From Salinivirgaceae bacterium (GTDB lineage: Bacteria > Bacteroidota > Bacteroidia > Bacteroidales > SZUA-534): a DNA stretch of 32,867 nt. The notes beneath the pieces were generated by a model. The model saw only the letters and a list, made by a program, of their open reading frames with translations, did no database searches and had not been told where the DNA came from. The stretch is taken from assembly GCA_017650325.1 (NCBI GenBank), contig JAGCFC010000065.1, positions 1 through 32,867 on the forward strand. The letters run 5' to 3'. Both the position numbers and the translations under genes were made by a program. Within the stretch, counting starts at the first letter, position 1, and the number at the start of each line of letters is the position of its first letter. Below, in pieces: positions 23,591 through 30,704 of the stretch.

Positions 23591-24538
23591 ATGAAAAACA
23601 GAATTTTAACGTTGGTTGCTGTAGTTGTTTTTGCTGGAGGAGCAAGAGCACAGACTGAATTTGCCCCATTGGGTGCCACTTGGTATTACACAAGTATGGA
23701 ATCGATGCGAGGCGATATGGGTTTTATGAAGGTAACATCGACCGACACCGCCGTTATCAATGGAAGGAAAGTGAAAATTCTGGCAAAGGAATATACCTCA
23801 AGTTCAGGTGTTGTTACCCCGCAAGATACCATTTTTGCTTACCAAACCGGCGATAGCGTGATGTTCTACCTCGATGGAGAGTTCCATCTTGTTTATAATT
23901 TCGGACTGAACGCGGGTGACACAATGGAAATTTACAATCCAAACAACAAATATTGCGGCGAAAACCGGATGCATGGTCATATAGTGATAACAGCTATTGA
24001 TACATTCGAAATCAATGGCGTGAAACTGAAATGTTTACACAACGAAAAAGCCGCAGATTCTAAAACAGGAGAATATTACGGTCGGTTTGCCGAAAAATTT
24101 GGTGCATTAGATGGCTTGTTCGGATGCGAATGCTTGGCAGATGCTTTTGGCGATGGTTTATTGCCAGGATGGTTGCGGTGTTACGAGGATTCAATAATTG
24201 GTCATTATCAGTTTGGAGACGTGGCTTGTGACAGCTTGTTTGTATTTGATTGGGAGGCCTATTATCGTTGGGAAGATTCGATGCATCGGGTTGATATAAT
24301 TGATAATGTGGCATTTGATGTTGTTTCTTCCTACAACCAAACGGAGCAGACAATAACAGTTTATATTGAAGATTTCTGCGATTTAACGGTTACGATTTTC
24401 GATGTGAATGGCATAGTGGTATGCAGTAAGGAGATGGAAAGCAATGTTGAGAATTTCCGTATGCCACGCAAAGGATTATATGTCTTGCGTATCAAAACAA
24501 AAAATGGAGAATACAGCCGGAAAATTGTTGCTTATTAG
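23591..24538 (+). CDS. Secreted protein with type IX secretion C-terminal sorting domain (315 aa)
   Basis: A signal peptide ends GGARAQ (residue 21). The body begins FAPLGATWYYTS, a common opening in Bacteroidetes extracellular proteins of unknown role, and is strand-rich with several Cys (CECL, ACDS). The last 70 residues show the type A sorting pattern of T9SS cargo: ITVYIEDFCDLTVTIFDVNGIVVCSKE, FRMPRKGLYVLRIKTKNGEYSRKIVAY (written here in parts; GLYVLRI and RKIV are the key pieces). Exported across the outer membrane by T9SS is inferred. It is a single gene between a terminator and the convergent folK. Confidence 0.85.
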   Translation: MKNRILTLVAVVVFAGGARAQTEFAPLGATWYYTSMESMRGDMGFMKVTSTDTAVINGRKVKILAKEYTSSSGVVTPQDTIFAYQTGDSVMFYLDGEFHLVYNFGLNAGDTMEIYNPNNKYCGENRMHGHIVITAIDTFEINGVKLKCLHNEKAADSKTGEYYGRFAEKFGALDGLFGCECLADAFGDGLLPGWLRCYEDSIIGHYQFGDVACDSLFVFDWEAYYRWEDSMHRVDIIDNVAFDVVSSYNQTEQTITVYIEDFCDLTVTIFDVNGIVVCSKEMESNVENFRMPRKGLYVLRIKTKNGEYSRKIVAY

Positions 24539-24554
24539 CCCGGACAAACTTTTA

Positions 24555-25040
24555 CTAACCTACAGCCTCAACCACCAACTTGTCACCACACAACTCGGCA
24601 AGTTGCTGAATAGTACTGCCGATGACTGGATGAACAAAGTTTGGCGCAATGTCGCACAACGGCCGCAGCACAAAATTGCGCTGATGCATAAGCGAATGCG
24701 GAACTTTTAAATCTGGTGTGTCAATCACCTGTTTTCCGAAGAAAATAATGTCGATATCAATAGTACGGGGTTCGTAGCCATTGCCGCTGCGCGTGCGGCC
24801 CAATTCCTCCTCGATTTGCAAGCAGTGTTCGAGAACGCTCTCCGGCTCAAACGCAGTTTCAACCATAATAACTTGATTCAGAAACCATTGAGCACAGTCG
24901 AGCCCCCATGGTTCGGAACGGTAAATGCCCGATTCAAGCACAACTGCTCCTATTCGGCTGTTAACCAATTCGATGGCACGCTTCAAATAATGGCGAGTGT
25001 CGCCCACATTTCCTCCCAAACACAAATAAACCTGCTCCAT
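24555..25040 (-). CDS. folK: 2-amino-4-hydroxy-6-hydroxymethyldihydropteridine pyrophosphokinase (161 aa)
   Basis: It transfers pyrophosphate from ATP to 6-hydroxymethyl-7,8-dihydropterin in folate synthesis. Signatures: VYLCLGGNVGDTRHYLKRAIE at the start, YRSEPWG, FLNQV, ELGRTRSGNGYEPRTIDIDI with the two metal-binding Asp residues of DID, and PHSLMHQRNFVLRPL. I start at the Met of MEQVYLCLGG, 2 bases after the stop of the preceding Rieske-like lipoprotein gene, giving the usual size. It is convergent with the T9SS gene (16 bases apart). Confidence 0.95.
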   Translation of the reverse strand: MEQVYLCLGGNVGDTRHYLKRAIELVNSRIGAVVLESGIYRSEPWGLDCAQWFLNQVIMVETAFEPESVLEHCLQIEEELGRTRSGNGYEPRTIDIDIIFFGKQVIDTPDLKVPHSLMHQRNFVLRPLCDIAPNFVHPVIGSTIQQLAELCGDKLVVEAVG

Positions 25041-25042
25041 AA

Positions 25043-25492
25043 TCAGTTGAAAATGCGCAAAATAGGTTCGTTGTAACTCACACGGTAACTTTTGAGTGAG
25101 TGCTTGGCTTTCCCCGATGTGGGCATTCCGCAGTTTACAAGTTCGAATTTTGAACCACAAACCGGGCACACTGCTCCAGCAATGTTGCCCTCATCTGGAA
25201 TGACAGCACAGGTGTCGCTCTGCTCGTAGGTGCAGGTACAATCGAAAGCGTTGAAAATGGCCTCCGAAGAGCGATACACTATAATTCCATTGCCGCCGTA
25301 GCCCTGGTTTTTAATCACGACCCGGCTGTTAATATTTTGTAAATCAATGTATTTTGCATCGAGCGTGTTTATTCTAACTCTCACTTCGGTCCAAGGCACA
25401 ACATCGTCGTTGGGGTTGCTGCAAGAAACATACAATGCCGCAGTTGCTAAAATGCAAAAAATGAGTAACTTTGAAAAAGATTTGCAAAACAT
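25043..25492 (-). CDS. Rieske-fold-like lipoprotein with four Cys in place of Cys2His2 (149 aa)
   Basis: The SPII signal ends YVSC (C24). The C-terminal half reads FDCTCTYE (C85, C87) and VCPVCGSKFEL (C109, C112), followed by GMPTSGKAKHSLKSY. This copies the layout of Rieske domains (CxH ... CPxHGSxF ... G-PA--PL), but both cluster-binding histidines are cysteines. Such a site could hold a mononuclear iron or zinc, or a plain ferredoxin-type 2Fe-2S. I know similar Bacteroidetes lipoproteins but no proven function. The frame extends upstream to 25885, but the lipoprotein signal sets the start. It is cotranscribed with folK. Confidence 0.82.
   Translation of the reverse strand: MFCKSFSKLLIFCILATAALYVSCSNPNDDVVPWTEVRVRINTLDAKYIDLQNINSRVVIKNQGYGGNGIIVYRSSEAIFNAFDCTCTYEQSDTCAVIPDEGNIAGAVCPVCGSKFELVNCGMPTSGKAKHSLKSYRVSYNEPILRIFN
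25443..25473 (+). promoter_or_regulatory. Promoter of the 25500 gene, inside the Rieske-like gene
   Basis: GTTG at 25443-25446, 19 bases, then TAACTTTG at 25466-25473: an excellent match to the lineage pattern. It lies within the first codons of the opposite-strand gene. Confidence 0.7.
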
Positions 25493-25499
25493 TGCGCAG

Positions 25500-25904
25500 A
25501 TGAAATTATTTGTTGCAAATATATTGTTTTTATTGCTGATGGCAGCCCCGTTTGCATCGTCGGCACAATACCAATATCTGCTCGACACCAAATCGGACAA
25601 ACATAAACACAGCATCAAAAGCGACATTGAAATGATGAAACTCAACGTGGATGAGTACAAAAAAATGAAGCAGGAAGCGAAGGAGGACCGCAAAGCATCG
25701 CGACAGACAATAAGCCATACGTATAAAATACAAACTCGCAAAACGCGGCGGCGGATGATGGCGTCGCGATGTGAGGCCGCAAAATTCAACGGTGACCACC
25801 ATTTTTGGTGCGAGCCACTGCATATGCTATGGCGGCACGGCGATTTCATGCCATACATATTCGCCCATAACAGAAGTAAATGCAAAATGAGCGTGAAAAA
25901 ATAG
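25500..25904 (+). CDS. Small basic secreted protein, unknown (134 aa)
   Basis: A signal peptide (MKLFVANILFLLLMAAPFASSAQ) ends near residue 22. The rest is hydrophilic and strongly basic, with a Lys/Glu/Arg-rich helix (DEYKKMKQEAKEDRKASRQ) and a Trp/His/Cys-containing tail (HHFWCEPLHMLWRHGDFMPY). I recognise no family. Met at 25500 is chosen because it begins the signal peptide and follows the promoter by 26 bases. The start codon is 7 bases from that of the divergent lipoprotein gene. Confidence 0.65.
   Translation: MKLFVANILFLLLMAAPFASSAQYQYLLDTKSDKHKHSIKSDIEMMKLNVDEYKKMKQEAKEDRKASRQTISHTYKIQTRKTRRRMMASRCEAAKFNGDHHFWCEPLHMLWRHGDFMPYIFAHNRSKCKMSVKK
25516..25523 (-). promoter_or_regulatory. 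-7 element of the Rieske-like lipoprotein/folK unit
   Basis: TATATTTG on the reverse strand, a perfect match, 24 bases before the start codon and inside the signal-peptide codons of the divergent gene. No clear -33 element. Confidence 0.5.
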
Positions 25905-25912
25905 TTTTTGAG

Positions 25913-26272
25913 ATGGATGATTTTGCTGATTTACTGAAGTTTATTCTTCCGCTGGTTTTCTTTGTCGGTGCTGCCATATTCGGAAAATCGAATAAGCAGA
26001 AAACGCAGCCAAACCAATCAGGTCAGTCCGATTTCAGCTCGATTCTGGATATGATTGGCGATGAAACAGAGTTGGACACGATTCCACACACCGTCCGCTA
26101 CCCGGAACCAGAGCCTCAACCATACAATGCACCAAAACCTCAACAACCCGAAGAGGGCGAGCGTGCCATTGTTGTTGAAACTCACGAAAACGCCGAACCA
26201 GAACCTGAAAAAATCCATTTCGATGCCCGTGAGGCTGTAATTTATTCAACGATTTTGGAGAGAAAATACTGA
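25913..26272 (+). CDS. Single-pass membrane protein, unknown (119 aa)
   Basis: The N-terminus MDDFADLLKFILPLVFFVGAA holds one membrane segment. A Pro/Glu-rich linker follows (YPEPEPQPYNAPKPQQPEE), and the protein ends in a conserved-looking tail, REAVIYSTILERKY, that I associate with small Bacteroidetes proteins of unknown role. Start at 25913 lies 8 bases after the preceding stop; an in-frame Met at 25880 would overlap it. It is probably cotranscribed with the 25500 gene. Confidence 0.72.
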   Translation: MDDFADLLKFILPLVFFVGAAIFGKSNKQKTQPNQSGQSDFSSILDMIGDETELDTIPHTVRYPEPEPQPYNAPKPQQPEEGERAIVVETHENAEPEPEKIHFDAREAVIYSTILERKY

Positions 26273-26348
26273 TAACGTGGCATTTCGCTCCATATTAAAA
26301 AGCATTTGGCATTAATTGACGCTCACTTGAAACAGAACAATCACAAAA

Positions 26349-26379
26349 GTTGACAAAACCGCGATTTTAAATACCTTTG
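26349..26379 (+). promoter_or_regulatory. Promoter of pheS
   Basis: GTTG at 26349-26352, 19 bases, TACCTTTG at 26372-26379, then CACTCGTT. All features of the lineage promoter are met; leader about 20 bases. Confidence 0.75.
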
Positions 26380-26406
26380 CACTCGTTTTTAAAAACAAGC
26401 ACATAT

Positions 26407-27444
26407 ATGTTAGACAAGATTAAGGAACTGGTTGACAAAGTTCAACAATATCACGCCGACTCGGCGGAGAGTCTTGAACAGTTCCGTTTGAAATTCTTAA
26501 GCAAAAAAGGCGAAATCGGGCAGTTGTTCGATGAGTTCCGCACCGTTCCTGCCGAAATGAAAAAGCAGCTGGGCGCCGAAATCAACAAACTGAAACAACT
26601 TGCACAAGAAAAATATGACGAGGCCTCAAGCACACTCGAAAACGCCGTGTCGGACGACAGCAAGCACGACCTCACTCGTCCGGGCGAGCCATTTGAAATC
26701 GGTACTCGCCACCCAATATCAATCGTGAAAAACGAGATTGTGGACATCTTCAGCCGCATTGGTTTCACCGTGGCCGAAGGTCCCGAAGTTGAAGACGACT
26801 GGCATGTGTTCTCGGCTATGAACTTCCCTGCCGAGCATCCGGCCCGCGACATGCAGGACACTTTCTTTGTCGAGAAGAAATCGATGGAGCCTGACCCGCA
26901 CGACATTCTGCTGCGCACCCACACATCGAGCGTGCAGTCGCGTATTATGGAAAAGGCTCAACCGCCTATCCGAATGATTTTCCCGGGCCGTGTGTTCCGT
27001 AACGAGGCTATTTCGGCTCGCGCCCACTGCATATTCCATCAGGTTGAAGGCTTGTATGTGGCTGAAAACGTATCGTTTGCCGATCTGAAACAAACACTTT
27101 TATATTTTGCCAAGGAAATGTTCGGCAATGACACAAAAATCCGTCTGCGCCCGTCGTACTTCCCGTTCACCGAACCATCGGCCGAGATGGACGTTTCGTG
27201 CTCAATCTGCGGAGGCAAAGGCTGCAACATTTGCAAAGGCACCGGCTGGCTCGAGATTCTAGGCTGCGGCATGGTTGACCCCAACGTTCTTAAAAACTGC
27301 GGCATCGACAGCGAGAAATACACCGGATTCGCCTTCGGCATGGGTGTTGAGCGCATTGCCATGCTTAAATATCAAGTGCGCGACTTGCGACTCTATTTCG
27401 AGAACGACATTCGGTTCCTGAAACAGTTCAAATCGGCCTACTAA
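26407..27444 (+). CDS. pheS: Phenylalanyl-tRNA synthetase alpha subunit (345 aa)
   Basis: The alpha chain forms the catalytic half of the alpha2beta2 enzyme that charges tRNA-Phe. Features: N-terminal coiled coil for tRNA contact (about 1-90), class II motif 2 RVFRNEAISARAHCIFHQVEG, YFPFTEPSAEMDV, and motif 3 FGMGVER (310-316). A four-Cys insert, CSICGGKGCNICKGTGW (C265, C268, C273, C276), could bind zinc and is seen in Bacteroidetes and some other PheS. The ATG at 26407 is used; a TTG frame from 26377 begins inside the promoter. The beta subunit (pheT) is not in this window, so the two are unlinked here. Confidence 0.97.
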   Translation: MLDKIKELVDKVQQYHADSAESLEQFRLKFLSKKGEIGQLFDEFRTVPAEMKKQLGAEINKLKQLAQEKYDEASSTLENAVSDDSKHDLTRPGEPFEIGTRHPISIVKNEIVDIFSRIGFTVAEGPEVEDDWHVFSAMNFPAEHPARDMQDTFFVEKKSMEPDPHDILLRTHTSSVQSRIMEKAQPPIRMIFPGRVFRNEAISARAHCIFHQVEGLYVAENVSFADLKQTLLYFAKEMFGNDTKIRLRPSYFPFTEPSAEMDVSCSICGGKGCNICKGTGWLEILGCGMVDPNVLKNCGIDSEKYTGFAFGMGVERIAMLKYQVRDLRLYFENDIRFLKQFKSAY

Positions 27445-27514
27445 TCTGAATATCAAATTTTTATAATAACTAATTGAGAGGCAAAGATTTATTTCGATAA
27501 ATGATAAAAACGAT

Positions 27515-27522
27515 TATTTTTG
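27515..27522 (+). promoter_or_regulatory. -7 element of the TPR-ribH unit
   Basis: TATTTTTG, perfect match, 28 bases before the start; the -33 side is only TTTC-like. Confidence 0.5.
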
Positions 27523-27549
27523 CCACGTTTATTGAAAATTCATTGAATT

Positions 27550-28242
27550 ATGTCAAAAAATACTAAAGAACAGCAACCTGACGGATTAGAGAATGTTCAG
27601 GAAACTCTAAACAAAGCCGAATTGTTCATCGATAACAACAAATCGGTAATATCATACACCGTTATCGGCATCTTGGCTGTCGTAGCCATTTTCTTTGCTT
27701 TCCAGCGCTTCTATCTTGTGCCGAAAAACAACGAAGCCAGCGCAGCAATGTTTGGCGCCGAGCAATATTTCCAACGCGACTCTTTCGATGTCGCACTCAA
27801 CGGTGACGGCAACTATGCCGGTTTCCTTGACGTAATTGACGATTACAGCATTACCCAGACTGCAAAGCTGGCTCACTACTATGCAGGTTTGTGCTATATG
27901 TATACTGGCGATTATGAAAGCGCCATCAGCCATTTGAAGAAATTCAAATCAAAAGACATCACATTGAGTGTTGTGGCTTTAGGCGTTATTGGTGACGCAT
28001 ATGTTGAATTGGGTGACGAGGCTAAGGGTGCTTCGTACTACGAGAAAGCCGCCACAAATGTCAACAATGAGTTCACTTCGCCGCTTTACTTGAACAAAGC
28101 CGCACAAGTGTATGAGAAACTTGGCAACTACAAGAAAGCGCTTGCTCTCTACACAGCCATCAAAGACAAATACGCAATGTCGCAAGAGGCTATGCAGGCT
28201 GACAAGAACATTGAGAAAATGAACGCTGAGATTGCAAAATAA
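27550..28242 (+). CDS. Membrane-anchored tetratricopeptide-repeat protein (230 aa)
   Basis: One membrane segment (about residues 33-52, SVISYTVIGILAVVAIFFAF) is followed by helix pairs of the TPR type: AKLAHYYAGLCYMYTGDYESAISHLKKF, LGVIGDAYVELGDEAKGASYYEKA, LNKAAQVYEKLGNYKKALALYTAIKDKY (key consensus pieces G-Y-A, A-Y-L-G). Topology resembles YfgM-type ancillary proteins, with the TPR part outside the cytosol. Its stop is directly followed by the ribH start with no gap. Role unknown; family link to YfgM is moderate. Confidence 0.85.
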   Translation: MSKNTKEQQPDGLENVQETLNKAELFIDNNKSVISYTVIGILAVVAIFFAFQRFYLVPKNNEASAAMFGAEQYFQRDSFDVALNGDGNYAGFLDVIDDYSITQTAKLAHYYAGLCYMYTGDYESAISHLKKFKSKDITLSVVALGVIGDAYVELGDEAKGASYYEKAATNVNNEFTSPLYLNKAAQVYEKLGNYKKALALYTAIKDKYAMSQEAMQADKNIEKMNAEIAK

Positions 28243-28752
28243 ATGGCAACAGCACTTAAGAACTTATCAGAATACAATGCGGCGACCATACCTTCGGGTA
28301 AAGGTCGCTGTTTTGTTGTTGTGGTGGCCGAATGGAACGACCAGGTGACAAACGCCATGGCCGAAGGCGCCATCAAGACGCTGAAAGATAACGGCGTTAA
28401 AGACGAAGACATTGAGATTTGCCACGTTCCTGGCACTTTTGAACTGACCTACGCCGCCGCCAGCTACGCCCACAACCGTATGTTTCTTGACGGAACTCGC
28501 GCCGTGGATGCCGTAATCTGTCTGGGCTGTGTTATTCAAGGCGAGACCCGCCACTTTGACTTCATATGCGAAGGTGTTGCAAATGGTCTGTCGGCCATTA
28601 ACGCCGAAGGTAAAATTCCTGTCATTTTCGGGGTTCTAACCACCGACAATCTTCAACAAGCACTTGACCGCTCAGGAGGCAAACACGGAAACAAAGGTGT
28701 TGAAGCGGCCGTAACTGCTTTGAAAATGCTGCAATTTGTGCCCAAACGCTAA
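28243..28752 (+). CDS. ribH: 6,7-dimethyl-8-ribityllumazine synthase (169 aa)
   Basis: It condenses 5-amino-6-ribitylaminouracil with 3,4-dihydroxy-2-butanone 4-phosphate, the penultimate step to riboflavin. Motifs: VVAEWND (W31 ring stack), HVPGTFEL, GCVIQGETRHFDFIC with the catalytic H104, IPVIFGVLTTDNLQQALDRSG. The start follows the TPR stop with no spacer. Other rib genes are absent from the window. Confidence 0.96.
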   Translation: MATALKNLSEYNAATIPSGKGRCFVVVVAEWNDQVTNAMAEGAIKTLKDNGVKDEDIEICHVPGTFELTYAAASYAHNRMFLDGTRAVDAVICLGCVIQGETRHFDFICEGVANGLSAINAEGKIPVIFGVLTTDNLQQALDRSGGKHGNKGVEAAVTALKMLQFVPKR

Positions 28753-28807
28753 CCACCGGTAATTAAACGGAAAGGCCAACATTGGGGGGCACTTTACAAC
28801 CATATTT

Positions 28808-28849
28808 AAAAAAAGAGTGTGAACACACTATGTGTTCACACTCTTTTTT
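28808..28849. terminator. Bidirectional terminator between ribH and the stress-protein gene
   Basis: GAGTGTGAACAC pairs perfectly with GTGTTCACACTC (5-base loop), flanked by A and T runs on both sides, so it can serve both convergent genes. Confidence 0.93.
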
Positions 28850-28869
28850 ACTAGTTGACCTTTTTTCAA

Positions 28870-29700
28870 TTAATAGAGCGAGCCCAAAGCAAAGTTTGAA
28901 TTCTTGCGCGGATTAACACACATTACAGGAATGCGTGCTGTGTTGGCAATAATATACTGCTCGCTTGCTCCCAAAACATAGTCGAGTGTTCCGATGTTTT
29001 TGGTAGTCATAATCATCATAAGATCGGCCTCGATACGTTTTGCATACTCGATAGTTTGATCTTCGAACTTGCCGCTTGTGGCGGTTTCTATCTCATACTC
29101 AACTTCATATTTGGTAAGGTATTTTTTGGCGAATGTCAAATTGGTATTAACTTTCTTAACCAGATTAGAATCGCTAACCTCCTGTTTTATGAAGCATATT
29201 TTAGCATTGAAAATCTTGCCGAAATAGATAGCCCAGACTAATTTCTCACGGTTCTCATTTTTGAAATCGACAGGGAATACTATTTTGCTGTAAGTGGTGT
29301 TCTCAAGCGGCGGATCTTGAACAACAATAAAAGGCGCATACGAACTTACAATCACCTTCAGAGCCCAGCTGCCTGTCAGTTTCTGCATGCCTTTCATGCC
29401 GTGAGTACCCATAATTACAAGGTTAATGTCATCGTGGTCTTTGGTGTATTCGCCAATTGTTGTGAATATGGTACCCACCAAAACGATGGCTTCTACTTTT
29501 AATCCGTTCGATTTTTCGGCGTCGGATGCCACTTGTTGGAGTTTTGGCAAAGCCTCATCAACGTCCTTATCGGTTTTTGCGATATGGAGCAAAGTGATGC
29601 TGTTTTCGAGCACTTTGGCTATCTTAACTGCGTGAGCCAATGCGTTTTGTGCCACTTCAGTAAAATCCCATGGCACTATTATACGTTTACCAGATTCCAT
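28870..29700 (-). CDS. Tandem universal stress protein (276 aa)
   Basis: Two UspA-like domains in one chain. Domain 1 (about 5-128) starts RIIVPWDFTEVAQNALAHA and has the ATP-binding G-x2-G-x9-G-S pattern GTHGMKGMQKLTGSWA. Domain 2 (about 136-265) starts SKIVFPVDFKNENREKLVWA; its nucleotide loop is degraded (TTKNIGTLDYVLGASEQY), so it may not bind ATP. Cytosolic, and likely tied to stress or redox state as in other Usp proteins, without a specific partner here. It stands alone, with a terminator shared with ribH and a -7 element at 29729-29736. Confidence 0.92.
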   Translation of the reverse strand: MESGKRIIVPWDFTEVAQNALAHAVKIAKVLENSITLLHIAKTDKDVDEALPKLQQVASDAEKSNGLKVEAIVLVGTIFTTIGEYTKDHDDINLVIMGTHGMKGMQKLTGSWALKVIVSSYAPFIVVQDPPLENTTYSKIVFPVDFKNENREKLVWAIYFGKIFNAKICFIKQEVSDSNLVKKVNTNLTFAKKYLTKYEVEYEIETATSGKFEDQTIEYAKRIEADLMMIMTTKNIGTLDYVLGASEQYIIANTARIPVMCVNPRKNSNFALGSLY

Positions 29701-29728
29701 TTTAAGAAGTCTTAAAGTAGTTAGTTTT

Positions 29729-29736
29729 CAAAAATA
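29729..29736 (-). promoter_or_regulatory. -7 element of the universal stress protein gene
   Basis: TATTTTTG on the reverse strand, 28 bases before the start; TTTG at 29755-29752 is only 15 bases away, shorter than usual. Confidence 0.45.
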
Positions 29737-29918
29737 ATCTTTATTTTTTAACAAATGCGCAATTTGTAAGCATTTTTTTGGTCGAATTTTTTGTTTGGGC
29801 TATAAACAAATACCAGAAACAATCTTTAACTGTCTTCGAACATCTGACAGCTAAACTCTATGCTAAATGATTGCCGTGAACAATTCCCGATTCAATTAAT
29901 GGCACCTCCGACTCAGAA

Positions 29919-30704
29919 TTATTTCCGGCTTATGCAGCTCGGAACAATGCCACGCGGGCTTCCTTTGATAAATTCTACAATGTAGTCGCGCTCAGGACTT
30001 TGCGGAAGCGTTTCCATCACAGTGTCAAGAGCCTGCGAGGTGTTCATACCTCCCTGATATATAATGCGATAAACATCGTGAATAGCGTTTATTGTCTCGT
30101 TTGAAAAACCACGACGGCGCAGTCCAACAAGGTTGAGTCCGAAGTACGATGCGGGCTCGCCTCCAACTATAACGTAAGGAGGAAGATCCTTGCTGACACG
30201 AGTACCGCCTTGCAGCATCATGTACGAGCCGATGTGGGTGAACTGATGCAAGAGCGAGCCGCCACCAATCACTGCAAAATCATCAACATGAACCTCGCCA
30301 GCAAACTGTGTGGCGTTCGATATAATCAGATTGTTGCCCAGAACGCAGTCGTGGCCAACGTGTGTGTAGGCCATCAGCAAGTTGTTGCTGCCGATGACTG
30401 TGCGGCCTGTTGAATTAGTGCCACGGTTGATGGTCACAAATTCGCGGATGGTATTGTTGTCGCCAATCTCACAAGTGGTGTACTCTCCCACAAATTTCAA
30501 ATCTTGCGGAACGGCACCCAAAACGGCGTGCGGGAAAATGCGGCAATTGCTGCCAATGCGAGTGCCTTCGAGAATGACGGCTCCGCTCATAATCTTTGTT
30601 CCGTCGCCAATAACAACATCCTTGTCGATGGTTACAAAGGGACCTATTTCAACGTTCTGCCCGATTTTGGCATCCGGATGGATGCATGAAAATTTATTTG
30701 TCAT
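29919..30704 (-). CDS. lpxA: Acyl-ACP--UDP-N-acetylglucosamine O-acyltransferase (261 aa)
   Basis: First step of lipid A synthesis: puts a 3-hydroxyacyl chain on UDP-GlcNAc O3. The left-handed beta-helix repeats ([IV]G-x4 units) run from residue 8 to about 185, with the catalytic His in YTHVGHDC (H118) and EFVTINRGT for substrate contact. The C-terminal helices end SCISRK. The start overlaps the lpxC-fabZ stop by one base (TAATG), indicating coupled translation. Acyl-chain length cannot be read with confidence from sequence alone. Confidence 0.95.
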   Translation of the reverse strand: MTNKFSCIHPDAKIGQNVEIGPFVTIDKDVVIGDGTKIMSGAVILEGTRIGSNCRIFPHAVLGAVPQDLKFVGEYTTCEIGDNNTIREFVTINRGTNSTGRTVIGSNNLLMAYTHVGHDCVLGNNLIISNATQFAGEVHVDDFAVIGGGSLLHQFTHIGSYMMLQGGTRVSKDLPPYVIVGGEPASYFGLNLVGLRRRGFSNETINAIHDVYRIIYQGGMNTSQALDTVMETLPQSPERDYIVEFIKGSPRGIVPSCISRK

